64,000 bases of DNA from Candidatus Gastranaerophilales bacterium (GTDB lineage: Bacteria; Cyanobacteriota; Vampirovibrionia; Gastranaerophilales; Gastranaerophilaceae), in contig CALVAY010000007.1 of assembly GCA_944325665.1 (NCBI GenBank), positions 26,633 through 90,632 on the forward strand, given 5' to 3'. The notes beneath the pieces were generated by a model, which worked only from the letters and a program-made list of their open reading frames with translations, had not been told where the DNA came from and ran no database searches. Numbering within the stretch: the first letter of the stretch is position 1; every line of letters begins with the position of its first letter. Positions 17,720-26,209 of this stretch are shown one piece after another. The translations under genes and the position numbers were made by a program.

Positions 17720-18339
17720 GCTTCTCTATAATATCCACTCACTTTTGTTCCATCTGCACGCTTATATTCATTTACCCAGATAAGTCCTCCATTTAAAACT
17801 TCTTGCCTTGCTTGTTCTTCAGTATACACTGTTTTATTATTTATTGCTTCATCTATTAATTTCGAATTTTTCAAAAATTCATCGTTTTTCATATTAATAA
17901 TTTCTTTATCCGTAAATATTCTTTTTTTGTTATTATGCACTTGTGGCTTTGTAATTAATTCACCATTTTTCATCCGTTCATAAATTTTATATGCCATCCA
18001 ATCTTCAATGCCCTTTTGTGTAATTCCCTTAACCTTATCTAAATTACTATAAACCTCGGAAAACACCTTGCGACCAATTGCATTGTTATGTAAATCCATA
18101 TTCCTCTCTGATATCCATTGTTCGTTAGACATATTTTTTGGCTTATGATAAGGCAACTCATGCTCTGTGCCTATCAAATATGCCAGCGGTTTTGTATATT
18201 TTTGTGATAAATACGCTTGCATAAATGCATGTCTAAAAGCATCTGTTGCATCATTATATCCTTTGGTGCCAGGCGTTAATTTGAAACCAAACTTTTTCTG
18301 ATAATATAATGCTTTTTCAATTAAATCTTCATCTATCAT
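17716..18339 (-). CDS. toxin-like protein with DUF6973-type motif
   Basis: 207 residues, no signal peptide. The first half has DAFRHAFMQAYLSQKY (about 31-46) and, about 35 residues on, MDLHNNAIGRKV. His and Asp/Asn pairs in this arrangement occur in DUF6973-type domains, often at the C-terminus of polymorphic toxins; family naming here is from memory. The end reads YKRADGTKVSGYYREA, a short beta motif known from secreted and phage-associated proteins. Its stop overlaps the zinc-ribbon gene by 4 bases. It is divergent from a small membrane protein that could be its immunity partner. Looks like an accessory gene. Confidence 0.6.
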   Translation of the reverse strand: MIDEDLIEKALYYQKKFGFKLTPGTKGYNDATDAFRHAFMQAYLSQKYTKPLAYLIGTEHELPYHKPKNMSNEQWISERNMDLHNNAIGRKVFSEVYSNLDKVKGITQKGIEDWMAYKIYERMKNGELITKPQVHNNKKRIFTDKEIINMKNDEFLKNSKLIDEAINNKTVYTEEQARQEVLNGGLIWVNEYKRADGTKVSGYYREA

Positions 18340-18362
18340 AATTTCTCCTTTTGTATTAATAT

Positions 18363-18734
18363 GTGTACATGTTATACAATCTTAAAAACTATTTTTCGCT
18401 GAATGCACTTGCTTTTTTGGGATATTTGTTTTTTGCTTTCTGGGTCTATAAGACAATGTTTGTAATCCCACGCACAGTTAGTACGGGAATGTTGAACAAA
18501 GAGTACAATGAGGGGATGTTTGTGGTTGTTTTAATGCTTGCATTCTTGCTTTTTCTTGCAATAATGTTTTGCGTTTTTTTATTTGAACGCACTCTTGTAA
18601 AGCGTAAAGTTATAAAAAAGCACGTAAGCAAATCTAAACTGCACGGTTTTTTATTTTATTTAGGACTTGTTTTATATTTTATACCGTATTTTTATTTTAT
18701 ATTATTTTCAATACTGACATATTTTAAAATATAA
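18363..18734 (+). CDS. small integral membrane protein, about 121-123 aa
   Basis: Three strong membrane helices (about residues 14-34, 50-72 and 93-118) separated by short basic loops (RTLVKRKVIKKHVSKSK). No known family recognised. A GTG at 18363 and an ATG at 18369 are both possible starts, and neither has a ribosome site. It is divergent from the toxin-like gene with only 23 bases between, so it may be its immunity protein or an unrelated membrane protein. Confidence 0.55.
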   Translation: MYMLYNLKNYFSLNALAFLGYLFFAFWVYKTMFVIPRTVSTGMLNKEYNEGMFVVVLMLAFLLFLAIMFCVFLFERTLVKRKVIKKHVSKSKLHGFLFYLGLVLYFIPYFYFILFSILTYFKI

Positions 18735-18781
18735 TTTTTTTTCTTGCATACACTAATGCTTAATTTTTGTAAAGTTTTTTT

Positions 18782-18958
18782 ATGACACCCGAAAAAATTC
18801 AGCTCTTGGAAGAACTTCATCTGGACACCAAAATGCTCTTTTGCGTTCTTTTTCAAAGTATGAAATACCTTGAGTATGAACAATGCACAAATTCCGAGCA
18901 GATTTATTTGTGCAGTTTGATTGAAAAAAAGCTGAATAAAATTTCTAATTTGTTTTAA
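18782..18958 (+). CDS. possible small protein, 58 aa
   Basis: An ATG-started frame of 58 codons fills the gap between the membrane protein and dxr. The product is amphipathic and helical with three Cys residues, starting MTPEKIQLLEELHLDTKM. No ribosome binding site is obvious and I do not recognise a family. The frame uses ordinary codons for this genome, which mildly supports it. An overlapping minus-strand frame is less plausible. Confidence 0.4.
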   Translation: MTPEKIQLLEELHLDTKMLFCVLFQSMKYLEYEQCTNSEQIYLCSLIEKKLNKISNLF

Positions 18959-18986
18959 ACCCTTTTTTTTATATAATAATAACGTT

Positions 18987-20114
18987 ATGAAAAAGATTAC
19001 TTTGTTAGGTTCAACAGGTTCAATAGGCACGCAAACTCTTGAAGTTATTGATTTTCTTGAAGATTATAAAATTCACGCACTCTCTTGCGGCAAAAACATA
19101 GCTCTTTTAATTAAGCAAATTGAAAAATATAAGCCCGAAAGAGTTTGTACAAGCGACTATGAAGATGCAAAAATCATAAAAGAAAAATTTCCCAAACTGG
19201 ATGTTTTACACTCTGGCGAAGGATTGGTTGAAATTGCAAAAGATAAACAAAACGACATTACTCTTGTTGCAACGTCGGGCAAAGTGGGGTTAAAGCCTAC
19301 TCTTGCAGCGATTGAAAACAAAATTGACATTGCACTTGCAAACAAAGAAACTCTTGTTATGGCGGGCGATATTGTAATGAAAAAAGCTCGCGAAAACGGT
19401 GTCAAAATTTTGCCCGTGGATTCAGAGCATTCGGCAATTTTTCAGTGCCTTGCGGATAAAAACAATCCGCCCTACAAGCTTATAATAACAGCGTCAGGCG
19501 GCCCGTTTTTAAACAAAACAAGGGAGCAGATGCAGAATTCAAATGCGCTTGATGCCCTAAAGCACCCAAGGTGGCATATGGGCAGAAAAATTACAATAGA
19601 CAGTGCAACCCTTATGAATAAAGGCTTAGAGGTTATTGAAGCACACCATTTGTTTAATATGGACTACAACGACATTAAAGTTGTTATTCACCCGCAAAGC
19701 CTTGTACATTCTTTTGTAGAGTTTATTGACGGCTCAATGCTCGCTCAAGTAGGCTTTCCCTCTATGCATATACCTATACAATATGCTCTGACTTATCCAA
19801 AACGCCTAAAGGGTATTAAAACAGACGGTTTTAACCTGTGGGGACAGACTATGAGCTTTGAAAAACCTGATTTTGAAAAATTCAGATGTTTAAAATTGGC
19901 TTATGAAGCCGGAAAAGAAGGCTCAAGCGCAACTGTTGTGCTTAATGCAGCAAATGAAGTTGCCGTAAATGACTTTTTATCAGGCAAAATTCATTTTCTT
20001 GATATTGAAAAAACAGTATATAAAGCGCTTGAAGAGCATAATACAATAAAAGATATTTCACTTGATGATATATTTGAATTGGATAGAGAAGTAAGAAAAA
20101 AATACAGTATTTAA
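18987..20114 (+). CDS. dxr: 1-deoxy-D-xylulose 5-phosphate reductoisomerase
   Basis: 375-residue NADPH enzyme making 2-C-methyl-D-erythritol 4-phosphate, the committed step of the MEP isoprenoid route. LLGSTGSIGTQTLEV at residues 6-20 is the NADPH site. DSEHSAIFQCL (about 142-152) carries the metal Asp and Glu, ASGGPF is the flexible active-site start, and a KGLEVIEAHHLF helix follows. Length slightly below the usual 390-400. TATAAT at 18972-18977 is nine bases before ATG, so the leader would be very short. Confidence 0.95.
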   Translation: MKKITLLGSTGSIGTQTLEVIDFLEDYKIHALSCGKNIALLIKQIEKYKPERVCTSDYEDAKIIKEKFPKLDVLHSGEGLVEIAKDKQNDITLVATSGKVGLKPTLAAIENKIDIALANKETLVMAGDIVMKKARENGVKILPVDSEHSAIFQCLADKNNPPYKLIITASGGPFLNKTREQMQNSNALDALKHPRWHMGRKITIDSATLMNKGLEVIEAHHLFNMDYNDIKVVIHPQSLVHSFVEFIDGSMLAQVGFPSMHIPIQYALTYPKRLKGIKTDGFNLWGQTMSFEKPDFEKFRCLKLAYEAGKEGSSATVVLNAANEVAVNDFLSGKIHFLDIEKTVYKALEEHNTIKDISLDDIFELDREVRKKYSI

Positions 20115-20278
20115 GGGCATTTTAAGGATTTGTGTTAAGATATGTAACAGGAAATATACAAAATATATCTTTTTTAGTCAATTTTTCAATAGATATATTT
20201 TTTATATAAGTACGAAAGGCACAAACCAGTAAATACCCCATTAACGAGAGAATTAAAATATTATAAAAGGAGAAAAAA

Positions 20279-20467
20279 ATGGCCAGAGTACTTATTTCAA
20301 TGCCCGAAAAATTCTTAGACGAAATCGATCAAGTTGCAGACACAGAAAACCGTTCACGTAGCGAATTAATCAGAGAAGCATTGAGAACATACATCCAACG
20401 TACAAAAATCAGAGAAAATTCATTCGCATCTAAAAACGCAGCAATTCTTGAAGCATTGTTGGATTAA
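20279..20467 (+). CDS. ribbon-helix-helix (CopG-type) regulator, 62 aa
   Basis: A complete RHH DNA-binding protein: strand ARVLISMPEKFLDEID, then helix A and the turn NRSRSELIREALRTYI, then a short tail. Proteins of this size act as dimers or pair with a toxin, but no toxin gene follows; two terminators do. A strong AAAAGGAG ribosome site lies just upstream and 160 bases of AT-rich leader precede it, so it is likely a free-standing, well-expressed regulator. Target unknown. Confidence 0.85.
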   Translation: MARVLISMPEKFLDEIDQVADTENRSRSELIREALRTYIQRTKIRENSFASKNAAILEALLD

Positions 20468-20505
20468 AATTAAAGGCTACGGACTTATAGAGGAGATTTT
20501 TAAAG

Positions 20506-20528
20506 GCGGACATTATGTCCGCTTTTTT
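20506..20528 (+). terminator. terminator of the RHH regulator gene
   Basis: Stem GCGGACA (20506-20512) with TGTCCGC (20516-20522), loop TTA, followed by six T residues. A clear rho-independent terminator 38 bases after the stop. Confidence 0.85.
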
Positions 20529-20543
20529 AATTGAAAAATTAAT

Positions 20544-20571
20544 CCATGCCAAATTGGCATGGGCTTTTTTT
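20544..20571 (+). terminator. second terminator in tandem
   Basis: Stem CCATGCC/GGCATGG (20544-20550, 20556-20562) with the loop AAATT, then GC and seven T residues. It lies 15 bases beyond the first terminator and starts the CATG-rich region. Confidence 0.8.
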
Positions 20572-20880
20572 GCTTGTGTGTCAAATGTTTACACTTCTTA
20601 ATAATATTTTTAACACTTAAAATCATGGAAACATGCATAGCCCATGGGTTTTACATGGTTGCAATCATGGAAAGCATGATGAAGCTTGAATAACAACGCC
20701 CTACAAACGCCTAAAGACGCACCATGCAAGCCATAACAACTTTGTAATAAAGCGTAATATTTACACCAAATTCGCTTGTAAAAACGCTCTTAGAGGTTAT
20801 AATAATATTAAATTCAATAAAGACGAGCCTTCCGGGGAGATAAGGTTTTTGGCGGACATAAAAAATTTGGGGGATTTAAC
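20572..20880. other. intergenic region with a CATG cluster, no gene seen
   Basis: About 310 bases without a supported gene. Seven CATG tetranucleotides lie here (nine counting the terminator just before), including the 8-bp palindrome CCCATGGG and two copies of AATCATGGAAA at 20621-20631 and 20663-20673, exactly 42 bp apart. TATAAT near 20808 could serve the following small gene. The region may hold a regulator-binding array or a small RNA; nothing here is decisive. Confidence 0.5.
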
Positions 20881-21099
20881 GTGCTGAAAAGTAGGGATTT
20901 TGGGCGTGCAGTTGCCGTGAGAAGATGGACAACAACGGCGATTGAATGTTATAAAAGAGGTTGTAATTGCGAAGGTTGCTTTTATACTGATTTTTTCAAC
21001 AACTCTTCGCAAAAGTGCCAAATGAAGGCATCGGTGTTGGAGTTAGTGAGAGTGTTGGGTAAACCCGATATTGAAATGCAGCAAATTATTGAAGAATAG
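20881..21099 (+). CDS. small Cys-rich protein of unknown function, 72 aa
   Basis: Starts at GTG with a GGGGGAT ribosome site seven bases upstream, which makes the call credible. The N-terminus is basic (GRAVAVRRWTTTAIECYKRG). It is followed by clustered cysteines CNCEGC and one more Cys about 17 residues later, then a helix (MKASVLELVRVLGKP). The Cys pattern suggests a metal site or disulphide-free structural zinc. The helix-then-helix layout could be DNA binding, but I do not recognise the family. It has its own leader and terminator. Confidence 0.6.
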   Translation: MLKSRDFGRAVAVRRWTTTAIECYKRGCNCEGCFYTDFFNNSSQKCQMKASVLELVRVLGKPDIEMQQIIEE

Positions 21100-21113
21100 T
21101 TTGGAAAAAATTT

Positions 21114-21142
21114 AGGCACAAAGCGTACTTTGTGCCTTTTTT
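21114..21142. terminator. terminator between small Cys-rich gene and carB
   Basis: A perfect 10-bp stem AGGCACAAAG/CTTTGTGCCT (21114-21123, 21128-21137), loop CGTA, six T residues on the plus side and an A-rich left flank. Probably works both ways, closing the pyrimidine operon as well. Confidence 0.88.
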
Positions 21143-21161
21143 ATTTTGTTAGGTTTTAAAA

Positions 21162-24100
21162 TTAAAATATGCCCAAAAACTTACGTTTGCGGTAGTTTGT
21201 AATCGTGTTGACCTCAAGATTAACTTTTTTATCAAAGGTCTTATACGCACTTAGATATGCCCTTGCGGTATCAATTGAGGTAAAGCAAGGTACACCGTAC
21301 ATTTCGGCAATTGTTCTAATCTGAAAACCGCTTGTTTGAGAGTTTTTACCCAAGGTAGGGGTATTTAAGATAAAGCTCAAACGTCCGTTTTTCATACGTT
21401 TTTGAAGTTTATCAATCATAAATTTCTCAATCATTTTTGAAGGAATACCGTTTTGTTCAAGAAATTTATGCGTTCCCCAAGTTGCCATAATGAAAAAGCC
21501 TTGAGAGAACATCTTTTTAACAATTTTAAGCGCGGGCTTTTTATAGTGGTCATTAAGCGAAACCAAAACCCTTTGCTTTCTTCCGCCAAACTTATAACCG
21601 GCTGCAATAAATGATTTTAAAAGTGCACGCTTAAAGTTTGTATCAACGCCCAACACCTCGCCTGTTGATTTCATCTCGGGAGCAAGTGCAGGGTCAATTC
21701 TGTTAAGCTTTTGGAACGAGAACACGGGCATTTTAACGCATACAAGATTTGATTTACGATAAAGCCCTACGCCAAAACCGGCTTGACGAATTGATTTGCC
21801 TAAAGCCGCATCCAGTGCAATTTTTACCATCGGAATACCCGTAACTTTAGACATGATAGGCACTGTACGAGAGGCTCTGGGGTTAACTTCAATTACATAA
21901 ACAACATCGTCTTTTATAATAAATTGAATGTTCATCAAGCCTTTAATATCAAGCTTTTTAGCGATTTTCTTCGCATATTCCACAAGCTTTCTTTCATTTT
22001 TTGCACCGATATTTCTTGAAGGGTAAATGCTCATAGAATCGCCGCTGTGAACCCCTGCACGCTCGATATGTTCACATATACCGGGGACTAGAATGTCTTT
22101 ACCGTCTGAAACAGCGTCTAATTCAACCTCAAGACCTTCAATATATTGGTCAATTAAGACAGGGTGCTCGTTTGAGAACTGCAAAGCCTGATTAATGTAA
22201 GTCAAAAGCTCGTCGTCATTGTAAACGACCTGCATTCCTCTGCCGCCGATTACGTATGAAGGACGAACCAAAACGGGATAACCCAACTCACGAGTAGTTT
22301 CCAGTGCTTCTTGCGCGCTAAAAACGCCTCTGCCTTTCGGCTGCGGAATATTCAACTCTTTTAAAAGTTTTTCAAAAACCTTTCTATCCTCAACAGCGTC
22401 AATACTTTCCAAGGACGTACCAAGAATTTTCACCCCACGTTCCGCCAGCTTCGGAGCAAGGTTAATTGCAGTCTGACCGCCGAATTGAACCATAACGCCT
22501 TTCGGGTTTTCTTTCTTGATTACATTCATAACATTTTCAATGTTCATAGGCTCAAAATACAATCTTGAAGCAACGTCAAAATCGGTCGAAAGCGTTTCAG
22601 GGTTTGAATTTATCATAACAGAATCGTATCCGTTTTGATTTATTGCCCAGCTTGCATGAACAGAGCAGTAATCAAACTCAATTCCTTGTCCTATACGGAT
22701 TGGGCCCGAACCAAGTACAACAATGCTTTCTTTAGTTTGGTTATGTTCCTTTTTATGCTCCTCAAGTTCACATTTTTCACTGTAAGTTGAGTAAAAATAA
22801 GGTGTTGAAGCGCTAAACTCGCCCGCACAAGTATCAACAATTCTAAATGAGGCATCTAAGTTAAATTTGTCCAAATCAGCTTGCGAAACCCTTGCGTAGT
22901 CGCAAATTTCAGAGTCTAAATAGCCAAACTCTTTTGCTTTTTTATACAGTTCAAAATCAAGCGGTTTTATCTCCAATTCACGCTCAACATCAGTTATGTC
23001 TTTAATTTTGTTGATAAACCACTTGTCAATTTTTGTGATTTTATTTAATTCGTCAATCTCAACACCCCTTGAAAGTGCTTCAGCAAGTCTGAAAATCCTT
23101 CTGTCATCTTGCATATGAAGCTCTTCTAAGAGTTTTTCCGTAGAAAGGTTTTCAAATTTGTAGTGCAAAAGTCCCGTCTTTTTGCCTTCAAGAGAGGTTA
23201 TTGCCTTTTTAAAGCCCGAGCAGAAGGTTCTGCCGATAGCCATAACCTCGCCCGTTGCCTTCATTTTAGTACCAAGTATTCTATCACCCGTCGCAAATTT
23301 ATCAAAAGGCCATTTTGGAATTTTAACAACAACGTAATCCAAAGCAGGCTCAAACGCTGCAACGGTTTTACCTGTAACCGAGTTTTTAATTTCATGCAAA
23401 TTGTAGCCGATAGCAATTTTTGTGGTTATTTTTGCAATCGGGTATCCCGTTGCTTTTGAAGCAAGAGCCGAAGACCTTGATACACGGGGGTTTACCTCGA
23501 TAACATAATATTGATTAGACTTTGTATCGAGCGCAAACTGAACGTTACAGCCGCCTTCAATTTCCAACGCTCTTATAATTTTTATTGCAGAGCTTCTCAA
23601 CATCTGATATTCATTATTTGTAAGCGTTTGAGAAGGCGCAACAACAAAGCTGTCGCCCGTGTGAATACCAATCGGGTCAATGTTTTCCATATTACAGATG
23701 ATAATACAGGTATCGTTAGAGTCCCTCATTACCTCATATTCGACCTCTTTAAACCCTGCGATTGATTTTTCCACAAGCACTTGGTTTATGGGCGATTGAG
23801 TTAACCCTGAGTAAACAATTTCCTCGTATTCCTTTTCATTATGCGCTATACCGCCCCCTGCACCGCCCAAGGTAAAGGCAGGACGAATAATTATCGGAAA
23901 ACCGATTTTATTAGCAAATTCTAAAGCCTCTTCATAGCTTGAAACAATCTCACTATCTGGAATAGGCTCGCCTATTTCGTTCATCAAATTCTTGAAAAGC
24001 TCTCTGTCCTCTGCTTTTTTGATGGAAGAAATATTTGTTCCTAAAACTTTAACGCCGAATTTTTCAAGCACGCCGCTATCGTTAAGCTCACAAGCTAAAT

Positions 24101-24386
24101 TTAGACCCGTTTGACCGCCCAAAGACGCCATAAGACCTTGCGGACGCTCTTTTTCTATGATTTTTGTCAACATATCAAGGGTCAAAGGCTCGATATAAAC
24201 TTTATCCGCAATATGTTCATCGGTCATAATCGTTGCAGGGTTTGAGTTTACAAGGACAACCTCTATCCCTTCTTCCTTTAGTGCACGACATGCCTGCACA
24301 CCCGCATAGTCAAACTCAGCCGCCTGCCCGATTACAATAGGGCCCGAGCCGATTACCAAAACTTTTTTTATAGAACTGTCTTTCAT
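21162..24386 (-). CDS. carB: carbamoyl-phosphate synthase large subunit
   Basis: 1074 residues, full length. Two homologous ATP-grasp halves (about 1-400 and 555-940) make carboxyphosphate and carbamoyl phosphate, joined by an oligomerisation domain. The C-terminal MGS-like regulatory domain (about 945-1074) starts near RKQRVLVSLND. It opens KKVLVIGSGPIVIGQAAEFDYAG, mirrored by VVLGSGPIRIGQGIEFDYCS in the second half. It is the last gene of the pyr operon and starts one base after the carA stop. The product feeds both pyrimidines and, if present, arginine. Confidence 0.98.
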   Translation of the reverse strand: MKDSSIKKVLVIGSGPIVIGQAAEFDYAGVQACRALKEEGIEVVLVNSNPATIMTDEHIADKVYIEPLTLDMLTKIIEKERPQGLMASLGGQTGLNLACELNDSGVLEKFGVKVLGTNISSIKKAEDRELFKNLMNEIGEPIPDSEIVSSYEEALEFANKIGFPIIIRPAFTLGGAGGGIAHNEKEYEEIVYSGLTQSPINQVLVEKSIAGFKEVEYEVMRDSNDTCIIICNMENIDPIGIHTGDSFVVAPSQTLTNNEYQMLRSSAIKIIRALEIEGGCNVQFALDTKSNQYYVIEVNPRVSRSSALASKATGYPIAKITTKIAIGYNLHEIKNSVTGKTVAAFEPALDYVVVKIPKWPFDKFATGDRILGTKMKATGEVMAIGRTFCSGFKKAITSLEGKKTGLLHYKFENLSTEKLLEELHMQDDRRIFRLAEALSRGVEIDELNKITKIDKWFINKIKDITDVERELEIKPLDFELYKKAKEFGYLDSEICDYARVSQADLDKFNLDASFRIVDTCAGEFSASTPYFYSTYSEKCELEEHKKEHNQTKESIVVLGSGPIRIGQGIEFDYCSVHASWAINQNGYDSVMINSNPETLSTDFDVASRLYFEPMNIENVMNVIKKENPKGVMVQFGGQTAINLAPKLAERGVKILGTSLESIDAVEDRKVFEKLLKELNIPQPKGRGVFSAQEALETTRELGYPVLVRPSYVIGGRGMQVVYNDDELLTYINQALQFSNEHPVLIDQYIEGLEVELDAVSDGKDILVPGICEHIERAGVHSGDSMSIYPSRNIGAKNERKLVEYAKKIAKKLDIKGLMNIQFIIKDDVVYVIEVNPRASRTVPIMSKVTGIPMVKIALDAALGKSIRQAGFGVGLYRKSNLVCVKMPVFSFQKLNRIDPALAPEMKSTGEVLGVDTNFKRALLKSFIAAGYKFGGRKQRVLVSLNDHYKKPALKIVKKMFSQGFFIMATWGTHKFLEQNGIPSKMIEKFMIDKLQKRMKNGRLSFILNTPTLGKNSQTSGFQIRTIAEMYGVPCFTSIDTARAYLSAYKTFDKKVNLEVNTITNYRKRKFLGIF

Positions 24387-25475
24387 TTATACCCTCGCTT
24401 TTTGATATTCTTTCATTAACTCTACCCACTCATCAAAGATTACGGCAGCATCGTTTGGCCCGGGAGCTGCTTCAGGGTGGAATTGTACGGCATGAACCCT
24501 CATTGCATCAATCTTAAAGCCCTCAAGCGTTCCGTCGTTTAAGTTTTTGTACGTAACTTCCATAATATCGCTCAAAGAGCTTTCCTCAACTGCATAACCG
24601 TGGTTTTGTGAGGACATCATAACTTTATTAGTTTTTAGGTTTATAACAGGGTGGTTGCCGCCCCTGTGGCCGTATTTTAGCTTGAAGGTTTTTGCACCCG
24701 CAACAATTGATAACAACTGATAACCAAGGCAAATTCCAAAGATAGGCATTTTGCCGAAAAGCTCTTTTAAAGTAGCAATTTGAACTTTGCAGTCTTGAGG
24801 ATCTCCGGGGCCGTTTGATAAAAAGACAGCGTCAAAATTGCCGTTTAAAATTGATGCCGCATCAACGTTTGCGGGATAAACTTTCACCTCGCAGCCTCTG
24901 TTTACAAGGCTTTTTATAATCCCATATTTTGCACCGTAGTCTATAAACGCCAATTTTATCGGATTGCCTTCACCTTTTGTATAGCTTTCTCTTGTCGTAA
25001 CGTCAAAAACCACGTCTTTATTGGGTTTGTAGTTTATAACTTCTTCAATTTTTTTATTTATTTCAGCTTCGTCTAAATCGTAGGAAGAAATAAAGCAGTT
25101 CATAGTGCCCGCTTCACGGATTTTTTTGGTTAAAGTCCTTGTGTCAAGCCCTTCAAGACCTATTACATTTTTCTCTTTTAGGTAATCCGCAAGAGTTTTA
25201 ACGCTCTTATAATGCGAATCGTTTTTGCAGTATTCTTTCACCACAAAAGCTTTAAGAGCGGGGTTTATCGCCTCAAAGTCATCGTTATTTATCCCGTAGT
25301 TACCGATTTCAGGATAAGTCATTACAATTACCTGATTGGCATAACTTGGGTCTGTAATAATTTCCTGATAGCCTGCCATAGAAGTATTAAAGACTATCTC
25401 GCCAAATGCTTCGCCAGACGCACCAAAGCTTTTCGCCTTAATTACCGTCTTGTCCTCTAAAATTAAAGTTGCCAT
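24387..25475 (-). CDS. carA: carbamoyl-phosphate synthase small (glutaminase) subunit
   Basis: 362 residues. The N-terminal domain binds the large subunit. The C-terminal class I glutamine amidotransferase has the nucleophile Cys in FGICLGYQLLS and the His-Glu pair in VQFHPEAAPGPND. SNGPGDPQDC is the oxyanion region. Releases ammonia for CarB. Overlaps pyrF by one base and abuts carB, in keeping with coupled translation. Confidence 0.97.
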   Translation of the reverse strand: MATLILEDKTVIKAKSFGASGEAFGEIVFNTSMAGYQEIITDPSYANQVIVMTYPEIGNYGINNDDFEAINPALKAFVVKEYCKNDSHYKSVKTLADYLKEKNVIGLEGLDTRTLTKKIREAGTMNCFISSYDLDEAEINKKIEEVINYKPNKDVVFDVTTRESYTKGEGNPIKLAFIDYGAKYGIIKSLVNRGCEVKVYPANVDAASILNGNFDAVFLSNGPGDPQDCKVQIATLKELFGKMPIFGICLGYQLLSIVAGAKTFKLKYGHRGGNHPVINLKTNKVMMSSQNHGYAVEESSLSDIMEVTYKNLNDGTLEGFKIDAMRVHAVQFHPEAAPGPNDAAVIFDEWVELMKEYQKARV

Positions 25476-26209
25476 TACATTACTTCTCCGATTTCTGCGT
25501 AAATTTTTTCCATTGCTTCAACTCTGTTTTGTGCGGCTGTTACCGCTCTTCCGATTACAAGGTAGTCAGCACCGTTTAAAATTGCATTCTTTGGCGTTGC
25601 AATTCTTTTTTGGTCATCCTTCAAGCTCCAAGAAGGTCTTATTCCGGGGCATAAAACTTTAAAGTCCGCTCCGCAAGCCTCTTTTATTGCGCTAAGCTCA
25701 TGAACTGACGCTACAACGCCGTCCAGCCCCGCTTGTTTTGCCAGTTTTGCAAGGGTAATTGCAAGCGTTTTTACGTCTTTATTAATTTCAATCTCGTCAT
25801 TTAAAACTTCTTGCGAAATACTTGTAAGAACAGTAACTGCAAGGATTATAGGCGGTTTTTTGCCCATTTTTTGTGCAGCCGAATAAGCACCCTCTTTTGA
25901 TTGCTTCATCATCTCTAAACCACCCAGTGCGTGCACATTATAAAAATTTGCACCCCTTAAAACAACGTTCTCGCTTGCTTTTTTAACGGTGTTAGGTATG
26001 TCCATTAATTTAACATCCAAAAAGAAATTTGAATTTTTGTTTTTAATATAGTCGATAATTTCGTTGCCAAAGCCTGTATATAGCTGTAAACCTACCTTGA
26101 AAGTACCGACATAATCGGATAGCTCATCAACAAGGTTCTTTGCCTCTTCAAAAGTTTCAACATCCAAGGCAAGAACAATTTTTTCTTTTATTTTTTCATT
26201 AATCATCAA
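25475..26209 (-). CDS. pyrF: orotidine 5'-phosphate decarboxylase
   Basis: 244-residue TIM barrel that makes UMP, the final step of de novo synthesis. LALDVETFEEA opens the barrel, FFLDVKLMDIPNTV holds the catalytic Lys and Asp set, and CPGIRPSWSLKDDQKR with DYLVIGRAVT binds the phosphate. Overlaps pyrC by 11 bases and carA by one. Group I type by length and motifs. Confidence 0.95.
   Translation of the reverse strand: MMINEKIKEKIVLALDVETFEEAKNLVDELSDYVGTFKVGLQLYTGFGNEIIDYIKNKNSNFFLDVKLMDIPNTVKKASENVVLRGANFYNVHALGGLEMMKQSKEGAYSAAQKMGKKPPIILAVTVLTSISQEVLNDEIEINKDVKTLAITLAKLAKQAGLDGVVASVHELSAIKEACGADFKVLCPGIRPSWSLKDDQKRIATPKNAILNGADYLVIGRAVTAAQNRVEAMEKIYAEIGEVM

Noticed and set aside
20572..20880. 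Riboswitch before the small Cys-rich gene
   Set aside because: I could not fit any known riboswitch core; only CATG-rich short palindromes are visible.
23163..23765. Two plus-strand frames inside carB
   Set aside because: They are antisense to a well-conserved essential gene and lack start signals.
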